NCBI RefSeq assembly: GCF_932294415.1
Contig: NC_065538.1
Coordinates: 77,823,834-77,887,833, forward strand
Source: Quercus robur
Lineage: Eukaryota; Streptophyta; Magnoliopsida; Fagales; Fagaceae
Length of the DNA stretch: 64,000 nt
Reading direction: 5' to 3'
The translations under genes and the position numbers were made by a program. The notes beneath the pieces are model-generated. The model had not been told where the DNA came from and did no database searches. It saw only the letters and a program-made list of their open reading frames with translations. Positions 1 to 11,623 of the stretch are shown piece after piece. Each line of letters opens with the position of its first letter. The stretch's first letter is position 1.

Positions 1-97
1 TGTTCCAAAATTTACAGATATGATACTATGATTGACCTTCTAAAAATTCATTCTTTTATTTTACATAAGGCTTTTTCTTTATGGTTCTTAATTGTAG

Positions 98-695
98 TGG
101 TTATATGTCTCCGGAGTATGCTATGCATGGACGATATTCTGTGAAGTCTGATGTGTTTAGCTTTGGAGTCTTAGTTCTAGAGATTATAAGTGGCAAAAAG
201 AATACCCATTTCTATCAATCAGAACTTGCTGAAGACCTATTGAGTTATGTAAGTATGAATCAGATATTTTAAATTTGTCACTTTTACAATGAAATTATTT
301 TTCTTTGGTTGAGGAAGAAAGATGAACTTGATGAACTTCACATTTATAACGAGCTTCTGCAGGCTTGGAAACAATGGAGGAATGGAACACCCTTGGAACT
401 GTTGGATCCCTCTTTGAGAAATTCTTATTCTAGAAATGAAGTTATTAGGTGCATCCATATGGGCTTCTTGTGCGTTCAAGAAAATCCTGCAAATCGACCT
501 ACAATGGCAACAATAGGTCTCATGCTTAATAGTTATTCTGTTACGCTACCATTACCTCAGCAACCGGCATTTTTGCATCGAAGCAGAGCAAAGCTAAATA
601 AGCCAATAACGGAGCTTGAGTCTGATCAACATACAACCCAATCAAATGGATGGTCTGTTAATGAAGCATCATTCACTGAAATATATCCTCGATAG
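98..695 (+). CDS. Cysteine-rich receptor-like kinase CRK-A, 3' end only
   Basis: Last two exons of a DUF26/CRK receptor kinase whose 5' part lies outside the window. Exon 98-248 starts after a TAG acceptor and encodes the end of the activation segment (GYMSPEYAM, the APE motif) and the following helix with [13 protein letters not shown]. The intron is 249-362 (GTAAGT...CAG). Exon 363-695 encodes kinase subdomains X-XI, with the invariant Arg in NRPTMATI, and a tail ending in EIYPR before TAG. The intron phases match the next gene exactly, and introns and 3' flank are also very similar, so this and CRK-B are recent tandem duplicates. Its tail is longer than that of CRK-B, which lost it by a frameshift. 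Kinase class is certain; the extracellular domain is inferred from the neighbours. Confidence 0.9.
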
Positions 696-2306
696 TTTGA
701 CTAGACAAGATGCTTTCCAAAATCAGTATATATTAGTAAGTGGTGGAACTTCTATTCCAGTTCTCAGATAGCTCTTATTTATGGACTGAAACCCGTAAAC
801 AATCGTAAATATAAGTTCGCTGTCAATTAGAACTGATATCAGTACGATATCAAAGTTGGGTGTCAATTGTATTTGTCATAGGGCTGGTTAATTTTGGATG
901 GGGGTGAATGACACTTTTTTCAATATTCCATTCTCATCATTGTGGAGGATGAGGTATTTTAACTGGTCTCTTCTAAAATCGACCTGCTATCACATCATAT
1001 TAGAATAAACATTTTTTTGAAAAAAAAGTGATGGTGACTGAGATTTCTGAGACACACCTTATAATGAAAGTTTTATAATCCTTGCGTTATTATTATTTTT
1101 TTTTAGAGGAATTCTATTTATACATCTGGTCTCTGAGATATTTGTCACAAGAAGACGAGTATTTTGAGGTATAGGAGCCTGTACCTATTTTCAATTATCA
1201 TTTATTAGTGGGGTGTTATGAATAACTCCAGTATTTTTTTTTTTTTTGAGAAGTTGAAAAGAACACCGTTTGAGTGGCAAAATTATTTGCTTGCTCACTG
1301 CGCGACTATACACGCCAACTTTTAATTTTGTGAACCTTTCTGTTTAAAGGAAAAATTATTAATTCTACTGGGATGATTGTTGACATAGTTCTTTTAATTG
1401 TTATTTATGTAAATGTATGAGTAAATTTCTTAATCAGTATAAAGAATAAAAAAAAAAAAAAATTACCAAGTGATGTTATATATGCATATATAGCAGCATT
1501 TTATTAGTTAGGAGGTCATAGAAGACCATGTCAGCAATTATCCTGAGACCTAATAATTTCTCCCGTAAAAGGTATACCTATTTTTTTGTGCCTTTTTCGC
1601 CTAAAAAACCCATGTGTAGAATTTTATTGCCTTCATTATAATACTAGAACTACTCCTTTCTCCTAGGCTCTGAAATAGGAACTTTCCATAAATAAGAACT
1701 TTCCATTCCCCTCTATCCAAATTCATAATAATCCACGGTTACAATTAAGAAGAACTTTATTATTGTCTTATATCAGAATAAAAAAAATATTAAAGAAAAA
1801 TAAAGCACTAGTATTTGGTTGGTAATAAATAGGATTTCCTTTACATCTTCTCCAATTAAAGTGACTTTTATTAAATATATTAGCATTGATTTGTATGACA
1901 TATTGTATATGTTAGAGTAAATGCGGAAGAGGAAATATAAAATGGGAACACAAGAATATAGGGTTACGTGGTTTAGCCTTAATGGCCTATATCTACAAAG
2001 GAAATCTTTTAGGACTACATCTTTATTATGTAAGAGTGTAGTACAAAGTCTGTATTACAATAAAACATAACATGAGTATATATAAGAGACTCATATATCT
2101 TTAACACCCTATATCTTTAACACCCTCCCAAACTCAAGGTGGAAGCTTGACGAAGGTTTGAGATTGAATAAACATGAAAAGATATATGCCTTGAAGCCGC
2201 AACGAAGAATATGTCAATTAAACAATTTTGGAACTTCAAATGAATAAACGGAATCTAAAATTAGAATCTATGCAAAAACTGAGCAAAATAGATTCTTTCG
2301 AAAATT
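696..2306. other. Intergenic spacer between CRK-A and CRK-B
   Basis: No coding region is supported. It is AT-rich with several poly-A/T runs. The first 200 bases resemble the 3' flank of CRK-B and form the duplicated 3' UTR. A stretch around 1915-2220 (genic-looking 'caccctcccaaactcaagg' text) looks like a worn retroelement remnant, but I could not find its ends. Confidence 0.5.
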
Positions 2307-2366
2307 TTGACTTCTGGTCAATGCTCCACAAAATAAGTCAAAGTCAACAGCCAAACTTATGGTCAA
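2307..2366 (+). promoter_or_regulatory. W-box cluster upstream of CRK-B
   Basis: Five TTGAC[C/T] cores lie within 60 bases: TTGACT at 2307 on the plus strand, and reverse-strand copies at 2316 (GGTCAA), 2336 and 2342 (AGTCAA) and 2361 (GGTCAA). They sit about 210-270 bases before the CRK-B start codon. TTGACC/T is the binding core of WRKY factors, and CRK genes are known as WRKY- and salicylate-responsive. Function here is inferred from density and position only. Confidence 0.5.
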
Positions 2367-2578
2367 CAAGGAACTGCGAAGTTGCTTTTGTTCACCTGCG
2401 TCCAGAGACCCCACCCGCACTACTCAATGCTCATCACCCGTATCCTCATCATATCCACCAAATCTTTTATCTTTATGACTTTATTCCATTGTCCAACTTA
2501 CCAAAAAACACAAAAATAATTACACATGAAATTGAACAAATATTGGGTGATCTTGCAATCGGTGTACTTGTAACCAAA

Positions 2579-5500
2579 ATGCGTTATTTCAAATTTCCCA
2601 TGCTCCTTTTGTCTCTCTGGTTAATTACCTTGCTTAGCCTTACCAAAACTGAATCAGCACCCACTTACAGCGCTCACTTTTGCTCAAACTCAACATTCTT
2701 CATCGCTAACAGTACCTACCAAACCAACCTCAACCTCGTCCTCTCTTCTCTTAACTCAAACGCCACAAACAACAACAATAATGGATTCTACAACGCCTCA
2801 GCTGGAGACAACCCAGCTGACGACGTGGTCTCTGGTCTCTTCCTTTGTCGTGGCGACGTCAACACGGCCGTCTGTCAAGACTGCGTCGCCACTGCAAGCA
2901 AACACATGTTGCGGCGATGCCCTCTAGACAAAGTCGCTATAATATGGTACGAAGAGTGCCTTTTACGTTACTCTAACAAATCCATCTTCGCTACCATCAA
3001 CGAAGTCCCTCAAATATTCTTGAGTAGTACGCAGAATATCACAGGGGCAGAGAATGATCGGTTTAACGATGTGTTGGCCAAAGCGATGAATTCTTTGGCG
3101 ACGAGAGCGTCGAACTCTGATTCGGGAAGGAAGTTTGCGACGGAGGAAGATGAATTCACGAGTTTAAAGTCGCTGTACAGTCTTGGTCAGTGCACGCCGG
3201 ACTTGACTGTCTCTGATTGCTCTAGGTGTTTTCAAAGTGCCATAGGAGCTCTTCCTACGTGTTGTAATGGAAAACAAGGTGGAAGAGTTCTGCTCCCAAG
3301 TTGTAATATTAGATATGAACTGTACCCATTTTACAACATCACATCTGCTTCGCCTATAGTTCCTCCTCTTACTCCTGCAGGTACGGTAATTAAGAACATT
3401 ATTTTTCCAGATCTTTGAATTTTAGACAAGTGAGAGAAAAAAATTTAGGTAATTTCGGAGTTTTATTTCGGGCTCTCACAAAAAGAGTGAGCCCGGCCCA
3501 CACGAGAGTCACACCATGGACCTCCCCGTCTTGTGAGATGGTCCTGTCTCTCTTCTGTTATTGAAGGGTTAGTATTTTTATTTCTATATTTTTAAAGGAA
3601 GGTGTCGAGAATTCTTTGAGCACCAAACCATTTCAGGAGTGTATAGTTCTCCCTCTTACATACACATATAATCACAAGAAGGAATCTCTGCCCAAATGCT
3701 AGATTGAGGTTTTGAATTAAAGACCTTGGGCATCTCATGCTTTATAGAATTATTAATAGATAAAGTAGAAATCATAACCAAAGTTTTTTTTTTTTTTTAA
3801 ATCTTAATGTTATATCACACTTTCCTTTATTTTTCATTATAAATGATTTTATTGGTCTTTTTCTAGTTTCATTACTTAACTATTACTATATTACTAATTG
3901 GCTGCCTTGTCACTGACATATTATTTGTCTAGTTTATTATTACTAATATATGTTCTAATGACTCTTCAATTCATAACAGAAAATTCTAAAATGTGAAAAA
4001 CACAAAGGACACGAACATTATGGAATGGCAATAAGTAAAAAATATTATGGAAAAATAAGGGACACAAACTGTTAAAGGAATAATAATCAAGAGGCACCTT
4101 TTGATTTACCATTTCCAACATTAAAGTAGTATTTCTCATGATGAACTATCTAACATTCTAAGTAAATGATGCATATTGTTGTATGTAGGAGAAAACAAAA
4201 TGTCATCGCTAACAATTTTGGTCGCCATTGCTATCCCAATTGCTGTTTCTGTGGTTCTTTTCTTCATTGGCTGTTGCTTCCTTCGTAGGAGAGCAAGCAA
4301 GAAGTTCAATACTTTACCGGAGGAAAATGGTGAAGAATAAAAGATTATTTGATCACTTTTCTTTTTTCTTTTTTGGTCTCTGTGGTATAACTATAAACAA
4401 TTTGAATTTAAATTTCATTTTAATAATCATTATATTACTGTTTGTTGTCTAGGTGAAGTCGAAATTCCAGATGTAGAGTTCTTGCAATTTGGCTTGGATA
4501 CAATTGAAGCTGCCACAAACAAGTTCTCAGATGATAATAAGATAGGTGAAGGAGGATTTGGTGCCGTTTACAAGGTAAAATTTTAGTTAATACTGAAGTT
4601 CAATAAGACTTGTATGCACACAAAAAATTGTTTAATCTTGGTTCAAATATATTTTCAGGGTACCCTTCCCAATGGAGAACAAATAGCTGTGAAAAGATTA
4701 TCTGTAAGATCTGGGCAGGGTGCAGTAGAATTTAAGAATGAAGTTGTATTGGTAGCCAAACTTCAACACAGAAATCTAGTGAGACTATTAGGATTTTGTT
4801 TGGAAGGAGAAGATAAGTTGCTCATTTATGAATATGTGCCCAACAAAAGCCTTGATCACTTATTATTTGGTTAGGCCCATATGAACTTATATCCAGCTAA
4901 TTTTCTTTCTTGGTTTTGCTATTTTTCTTTCTTGGTTTTATGTCTAAGGATGGCATGATTAGCATCAGAGTACACGATTCTAATCACTTTACAAATCCTT
5001 CAAAATTCACTTGTATTGAACTTCTGACAAATTGAATCAATGCCAAGGAGCTGAAATTCTAATGAAATAACGAGAATATATGTATTTTTTTCGTATTGAA
5101 TCAAATTATTTCCTTGTCCATTTGAATCTCATTCCTAACTTGAGTATTTTATCATGACAAAATTGTAGAGCCAGCGAAGCAAGGAGAATTGAATTGGTCA
5201 AAGCGTTACAAGATTATAGAAGGAATTGCTCGAGGGATTCTTTATCTTCATGAAGATTCTCGACTTAGAATTATTCATCGTGATGTCAAAGCTAGCAATG
5301 TTTTGTTAGATCACAATATGAACTCAAAAATTTCAGATTTTGGCATGGCAAGGATATTTGTAGAAGACCAAACTCAAGCAAATACAAATAGAATTGTTGG
5401 AACATTGTAAGTTCTTAATCATTATATCTGTCATTGAATAATCTAAATTAACAAATTTATTTATTTCTTATTACATTCAAGATTTATTGAAATGAAAAAT

Positions 5501-6260
5501 AGATATAATTACTTTAACACAGCCAATCCATGCTCTAACTTGTGTAAATAGCAATGCTTTGAGAGTGTCAGAGAGATTATCTTAGGACATTAATTAGCAT
5601 GAGATGCTTCAAAATTTACAAATTTGATACTATGATTGACCTTCTGAAATTTTCTTCTAATATTTTACTTAAGATTTTTTACTTTTTTAATAAAATTTTT
5701 TATGGTTCTTGATTGTAGTGGTTATATGTCTCCGGAGTATGCTATGCATGGAAGATATTCTGTGAAGTCCGATGTGTTTAGCTTTGGAGTCTTGATTCTA
5801 GAGATTATAAGTGGAAAAAAGAATACCCATTTCTATCAATCAGAACTTTCTGAGGACCTCTTGAGTTATGTAAGTCTGAAGTAGTTATTTTAATTTTGGG
5901 TTATTTAAGGAAATTATTTTGGCTGTGGTCGTGAGGGAGAAAGTTGAACTTCACATTTTTAACGCGTTTCTGCAGGCTTGGAAAGAATGGAGGAATGGAA
6001 CGCCCTTGGAATTGTTGGATCCCTCTCTGAGAAATTCTTTTTCTAGAAATGAAGTTATTAGGTGCATCCATATTGGCTTATTGTGCATTCAAGAAAATCC
6101 TGCAAATCGACCAACAATGGCAACAATAGGTCTCATGCTTAACAGTTATTCTGTTACGCTACCATTACCTCAGCAGCCATCATTTTTGCATCGAAGCAGA
6201 GCAAATCTAAACAAGCCAATGACGGAGCTTGAGTCTGGTCAACATAAAAGCCAATCATGA
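2579..6260 (+). CDS. Cysteine-rich receptor-like kinase CRK-B (seven exons)
   Basis: Exons 2579-3380, 4189-4329, 4453-4574, 4659-4869, 5169-5406, 5719-5869 and 5976-6260, all GT-AG and in phase, give 649 residues. The start at 2579 is chosen because a signal peptide (about residues 1-26) follows at once; the open frame runs upstream to 2228 but has no secretory character. Two DUF26 domains each show C-X8-C-X2-C (Cys 90/99/102 and 205/214/217). Exon 2 encodes the membrane helix (about 275-297) followed by basic residues. The kinase has GEGGFG (346-351), Lys367, HRDVKASN (462-469), DFG (482-484) and the SPE motif, so it looks catalytically complete and RD-type. Expected role: plasma-membrane receptor kinase in redox, stress or immune signalling. 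Relative to CRK-A, two bases are missing near 6257, so the protein stops about 16 residues early, outside the kinase fold. The W-box cluster lies upstream. Confidence 0.88.
3381..4188 (+). other. CRK-B intron 1
   Basis: Phase-1 intron between the ectodomain exon and the membrane-helix exon, with GT at 3381 and TAG at 4186-4188. It holds a short hairpin at 3470-3497 (GGGCTCTCAC paired with GTGAGCCC) and poly-T runs. Nothing coding is seen. Confidence 0.8.
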
Positions 6261-6635
6261 ATGGTCTGTTAATGAAGCATCATTCACTGAAATATATCCT
6301 TGATAGTTTGACTAGACAAGGTGCTTTCCAAAATCAGTAGATATTAGTAAGTGGCGGAACTTCTATTCTAGCACTCAGATAGCCCTTGTTTATGGATTGA
6401 AAACTGTAAACAATCGTAAATATAAGTTCCCTGTCATTTAGATCTGACATTAGTACAATATCGATGTTGTGTGTCAATTGTATTTCTCATAGGGTTGGTT
6501 AATTTTGGATGTGGGATGACACTTTCTTAATATTTCCATCCTCATCATTTTTATTCTGTGTAATTAAAGTCGACAAAAGCACAGGCTGCTGTGGTCTCAA
6601 TGGTTTGTTTGTTTCATTTTAACCCCACTCTTGGG
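6261..6635. other. CRK-B 3' UTR and flank
   Basis: The sequence downstream of the CRK-B stop still aligns with the CRK-A tail and 3' UTR, including the codons of the lost C-terminus in a shifted frame at about 6260-6303. No further gene is seen before the MITE. Confidence 0.6.
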
Positions 6636-6837
6636 GAGTCCAAATCTTCTGTCCCACTTTTCTTGCTCCACTCTATACTCCACCAATAAAAACTTGCCAC
6701 GTGTTCACCTAATTAATTAAATACTATCATTATTGACTTATTAATACTACCGTTATTAATTAGGGTGATCACGTGACAAGTTTTTATTGGTGGAGTATAG
6801 AGTGGAGCAAAAAAAGTGGGACAGAAGATTTGGACTC
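6636..6837. mobile_element. MULE-type MITE with 9-bp target duplication
   Basis: A 202-bp palindromic element. The terminal inverted repeats start GAGTCCAAATCTTCTG and run about 74 bases with roughly three mismatches; the loop is only about 50 bases. Both sides carry ACTCTTGGG (6627-6635 and 6838-6846), a 9-bp duplication as expected for Mutator-like elements. The exact end could shift by one or two bases because flank and TIR share bases. Each arm contains CACGTG (6708-6713 and 6770-6775). There is no coding capacity. Confidence 0.85.
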
Positions 6838-7053
6838 ACTCTTGGGGGACTGAAAAAATGTTGCTTGATGTGCCGGATACATAATAATAAATTGTAGATA
6901 CTGGCTGAGTATTTGTTATGGATATTTTTGGAAGAAAAAAAATAGTGACCATTATGTTAACTCATAAGTAACATTCAATTTGTCTTAGATTCTGATGGGT
7001 GATACCAATATTCCAAACATAATTGCAGATAATATCATTCATACGATTTTGTT

Positions 7054-7806
7054 TGTTCATTTAGACCCCTTAAACCAGATTGTTTAACCTAATAAATTAA
7101 TCAAGTGATTACTTAGGTTTATTATTCAGATCTAGGTTAAACAATAATTAATCATATCATGCAAAATAGTGGAAAGTAAATAACACCACGATATGATGAC
7201 CTAGGAAAACCAATGAAACGAACTGTTTCAAGATAAAAACCTGGGGATGATTTGAGCTAACTATTCTCAAGGCAAAACAAATCTACTATAAGAGAATTGA
7301 AGTTTTTACACCAACACAAGTTGCTTTGCTTGTGACTTTGAGATCTCACTCAAAGGTTTCAGATCACCATTAGTAATGATCTTGATGTAGCAACTATGTT
7401 CTACTTATGCTTGATTGTAGATTTTGCTCTAGTAGATTCTTGTGTAGTTAGAAGGTACAAAACCTCTCAAATCTCACAAAGAGTAACACACAAGTCTTTC
7501 GAAAGTTTGAAAAACGTAGCTAGGGTTTCCCTTTTATATGTGGAGAAGTTTAGATGAAACCCTAAACGTTTTCGCGAGCTTGGGCCTATTTAAAAATTCT
7601 GCAGAAAAACTAGACCTATGATTTTCGATCAGTCGAGTAAGGCAGAACCACACTTCCTTTTTTTGCAATCAGCTGGACTTGAACCTTGAAACAGCCACTT
7701 TTAAGCATTGCCTAAAGACTTAGATTAGATATGTTTTGTTCTTGGTTTGCCAACATAATGAAAACATGATTCTAAACATTTAAACCTAAATCTTTAGAAC
7801 CTAACA
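7054..7806 (-). mobile_element. Solo LTR (Copia-like), antisense
   Basis: On the reverse strand this begins TGTTAGG (7806 downward) and ends near 7054. Its 3' half aligns with the LTR of the Copia element at 57-64 kb: the reverse complement at about 7190-7215 reads like 'tttcattggttttcctaggtcatcat', also present near 57,915 and 63,970, and GGGGTCTAAAT near the end is shared with 58,080. No internal region adjoins, so it is a solo LTR or fragment. No target duplication was found, so the ends are approximate. Confidence 0.6.
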
Positions 7807-8057
7807 GATTCAGATCCTTTAGATTTTCTAGGGTACTCTATCAATAAATTTCCTTAGATCCTAACAACAGTTTAATGATTTAATGGTCTAGATTCTACCA
7901 TGTTAACATTCCACTAACAATATTCTTAAAATAATAAAATAATGTTGCAAACAAAATAATTAAGATTATTGTTAGTGGAATGCTGATATGGTAAAATTTA
8001 GACCATTAAATTATTAAAGAATGGTTAAGATTTAAGGAAATCTAGAAGATCTGAATC
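7807..8057. mobile_element. Inverted-repeat MITE
   Basis: The arms begin GATTCAGATC on the left and end GATCTGAATC on the right, and pair over roughly 100 bases with gaps. The inner arms are clear: CATTCCACTAACAATATTC near 7909 against GATTATTGTTAGTGGAATG near 7965. The left arm has an extra insert of about 20 bases. No clean target duplication is visible, so the superfamily is open. Confidence 0.65.
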
Positions 8058-8351
8058 CATCTTTCATAGGCATTGATCTGGTTTTTGGCTTTGTATATTT
8101 ACTTATTTAGTCAAGTATTCCATGTTTTAAAAACCAAATCATACGTTTAGTCAAGTATCCAATGTTTTAACATAAAGGTACACTACAACTCCACTCAAAA
8201 GTTATGGTAACTATTAAGCGGGGGTGGGGTAAGTTATACTATATACAAAAACCTCTTTCCCTCTCCTTTGCTTGTGTATGTGCGTGTGTGTGTTTTTCAA
8301 AATAAGAAGAAGAGTATCCCATGTTTTAAAAACCAAATCCTATGTTTGAAA

Positions 8352-8473
8352 GCCAAGGGGCTTGTAGTTCAACTTATAACTATCTCTTGGTGTTTATAAC
8401 AGAGACATATAAAGTTCAAATTCTCTCTTTCCATTGTAAACATTAAATTATCTTTAAAAAAAAAAAAAATCAT
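8352..8473 (+). mobile_element. SINE-like element
   Basis: A short unit starting near 'ggggcttgtagttcaactt', a degenerate A-box. It is followed about 50 bases later by AGTTCAAATTC, a degenerate B-box, and ends in a poly-A tail at 8457-8470. This matches the layout of tRNA-derived plant SINEs. The boundary and family are uncertain. Confidence 0.5.
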
Positions 8474-8537
8474 ACGTTGACAATATAAAGAATGAGATGT
8501 TCAAGGTTTTGAGATTAGATTACTGTTTTGGTGCCTC

Positions 8538-8638
<101 letters not shown>

Positions 8639-8639
8639 T

Positions 8640-9660
8640 TGGGGCTTATTTTTGGCCTTTGGATTTTTTTCCCCACGTGGCTTTTATGCATATTAAAATG
8701 GGAGAGAACGGGAGAATAATAAATAGGAGAGGAGTTGGACCCAATTTAGACTCCACACACACATTACTTTAGTAAATTCACCTATATTTAATTGTTTCAA
8801 CTAATTTAAGCATAGAATTATTTTTAATATTTTTTTATTGCATGTGCTACTAAAAATGTTTTTATTTTTAGATGGTATTTCTTTCAATTGTTGGTTTCCA
8901 AAGCTACAAAACATGAGAAAGAATGTCATATTTCAAATAAGTTTTTATTTTTATTTAAATTTTATGAAATTAACCCTATAAATTCATTTTTTTTATTATA
9001 AATAATTGAAACACCATATATATAGATAGGACAAAGTTTGGGGATAAATTTGATTGTCCTACTAATAGCAGTAAAATAACTACATGTTTTGAAAATTTTC
9101 CCATTAGATTATATGTTCTTAACATGCATGTCAAATTATGAGTCTATTAGATGTCATTTACTATTCGATCTATAAACTTATTTTTTATGCATAATTTTAA
9201 ATTACAAAAACTTGAATTTTAAATATTTAATTGATAATATAGCTATTAAGATTTGACCTTTTAAAATTTTTTCAAGCATGTAAAAAATAAGAAGAAAATG
9301 TAATCTAATGGTGAATTTGTCAAAATTTATATCCAATAAAAAAATATTAAATGTAGTCGTAGAAATTAGTTATAATAAAGTTTTTAACCAAATTTTATCT
9401 ATACAAATAATTAATATATGGAATTAAATACGTTTATGTCACATATGGAAATTTATTCATGGACTAACAGAAATGTATCTTATTTTAGATAGAGGAGGCC
9501 AATTAAAAAGAATTATCATTCATTCATGAAGGAGAATTTGGGTCTTTGGACTCGCATATGCAAGTTGTTAACCAATGCAAATGCCTTCCACATTGGTCTC
9601 CTTCCGAGCCACTAGCATACTCTTTGACCCACAAAAGAAGTCTTCGCATTTTAATTTTGG
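8640..9660. other. AT-rich intergenic stretch
   Basis: No gene, RNA or recognisable element is seen. It has many poly-A/T tracts. Confidence 0.5.
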
Positions 9661-9664
9661 CTAA

Positions 9665-10082
9665 ATGGTAAGTTACACACCTAAGGTTTGAGGGAGTTTG
9701 TATTTTATACCATGAAGTTTAAGAATTTGGAATTTAATTCTTGAAGTTCTATACCGATTGTATCAGTAGTCATTTCATTCATATTTTTCATTAAGTGACA
9801 TATAAGCTTGTCATGCAAATTTAGTTTATCCAATAAAATAATGTTATGTCATTTTTATTATGCCATGTCATTTTAATTTTTTTAGTTTTCAAAAGTGATG
9901 TATTATTTTTTTGAACAAACTAAACACGCATAACAAGTTTATGTGGCATTTAATGAAAAATATGAATAAAATAACTATTTATGCAAACGAAATAGAATTT
10001 TAAAGAGTAAATTGTAAATTCTAAAATTTGGGATATAAAATTTAAATACTCTCAAAGTTTAAGAATATAATTTGCAAAGGGG
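9665..10082. mobile_element. Degenerate inverted-repeat element
   Basis: The outer arms 'aaggtttgagggagtttgtattttatacc' (left, written here only as the region near 9690-9720) and 10030-10080 pair imperfectly. An inner pair, 'catatttttcattaagtg' near 9783 and its complement near 9948, is clearer. The size is about 420 bases. It resembles the MITE group whose ends mimic untranslated AT-rich DNA, but no target duplication was identified. Confidence 0.5.
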
Positions 10083-10421
10083 AGGAATTCGAATTTCAAC
10101 TCTAGATAGAGAATTTAGACAAGAGTGCTATTATAGACCACGGTTTCACAACAGTAGAAAGTAAATCAGTTTGGGCAATGCTTCCGTCACAGTTCGACTC
10201 CAATCTCCACCCATCAACGGAATATTCTTAACGCGTTTTACTTTTTCGTATGTCCCGGAGAGTAGTGAGGTCCTATAAATATAATTACTAAGTTTATCAA
10301 TATATATATATATATATATAATTACTAAAGTTTACATGACTTACATCCTGTCCTAAGTCCTACCCTAAGTCCTATCCTGATCTAAGAGGCGGTGAAAGGT
10401 ATCCGAAGTTCCAACGACTAA

Positions 10422-10540
10422 GAGCAACCACATCAGCTCGTGGAAAAGATTTCGTTTATTTTACACAAAAAACCTACTTTTTCTATTTTACACCATTACT
10501 TTTACAAAACACCCACATCAGTTTATCTATTTTACAAGAC
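10422..10540 (+). repeat. Left Harbinger terminal inverted repeat and subterminal region
   Basis: The GAGCAACCACATCAG end is followed by TTTACAC-rich sequence and a second CCACATCAG box at about 10510. It pairs with 25740-25857. Confidence 0.85.
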
Positions 10541-10916
10541 TTTTCAATAAAAGATTCATTATTCAACAATTTTTAATTATTTTCCCTAATGGTTATACTT
10601 TTTTAATTTAAACTTATATTTTAAGTAAACTACCAACACCGGTGGCTCGGCCAATAGAGCCGCTTGTGGTGGAGGTCCAATGGCCCACCGGATTGGTGTC
10701 TCCGACCATTGTACCGCCATCACCGGCGGGCCGATTGTTGTAGTAGTGTCTCCGACGACCGCTGTCGAATCGATGTCTCCGACCACCGTATTGCTAGAAT
10801 CGGTGACCGAATTGATGCTGTCAAATCGATGTCTCCGATCAATGGTCATTTTTTTTTATTTTGACCCAACGGTCATAATTTTTATTGTTATATCCACCAG
10901 TCATAATTTTGAAATT

Positions 10917-11071
10917 CAAATGGTAAATTCAAACCTAACTTCAAACCCAATGGTAAATTCAAACATAAATGTCATATTTTTTTAACTTTAAATCCAATGG
11001 TAAATTCAAACCTAAAGGTCATTTTTTTTTTTTTTTTAACTTTAAACCCAATGGTAAATTTAAACCTAAAG

Positions 11072-11110
<39 letters not shown>

Positions 11111-11507
11111 TTTAACTTTAAACCCAATGATAAATTCAAACCTAAAGGTCATATTTTTTAACTTTAAACCCAATGGTAAATTCAAACCTAAATGTCATAT
11201 ATATATATATATAAATATTTTTTTTTTTAACTTTAAACCCAATGGTAAATTCAAACCTAAAGATCATATTTTTTTTAACTTTAAACCCAATGATAAATTC
11301 AAACCTAAAGGTCATATTTTTTTTTTAACTTTAAATCCAATGGTAAATTCAAACCTAAAGGTCATTTTTTTTTTAACTTTAAACCAAATTGTAAATTCAA
11401 ACCTAAAGGTCATATTTTTTATAACTTTAAATCCAATGGTAAATTCAAACCTAAAGGTCATATTTTTTAACTTTAAACCCAATGGTAAATTCAAACCTAA
11501 AGGTCAA
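10917..11507 (+). repeat. 12-copy minisatellite before the transposase
   Basis: About twelve copies of a 45-55 base unit with core GGTAAATTCAAACCTAAAGG preceded by TTTAACTTTAAACCCAAT. They are spaced by variable T or TA runs. The array ends about 115 bases before the transposase start, so it lies in the promoter/leader region of the transposon. The length variation lies mostly in the T/TA spacers. Confidence 0.9.
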
Positions 11508-11623
11508 ATTTTTGAAATTCAAACTCAAGTCACATTCTTGCTCGATAAATATGACCATTTTCTCTCTAATTTCCACCCACTTCTACAAAATTATCTATTC
11601 CATTCGGTTTTTGTTCTCTCTTA

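Noticed and set aside
2228-2578. In-frame upstream extension of CRK-B exon 1
   Set aside because: It has no secretory character and delays the signal peptide; the ATG at 2579 gives a normal CRK N-terminus.
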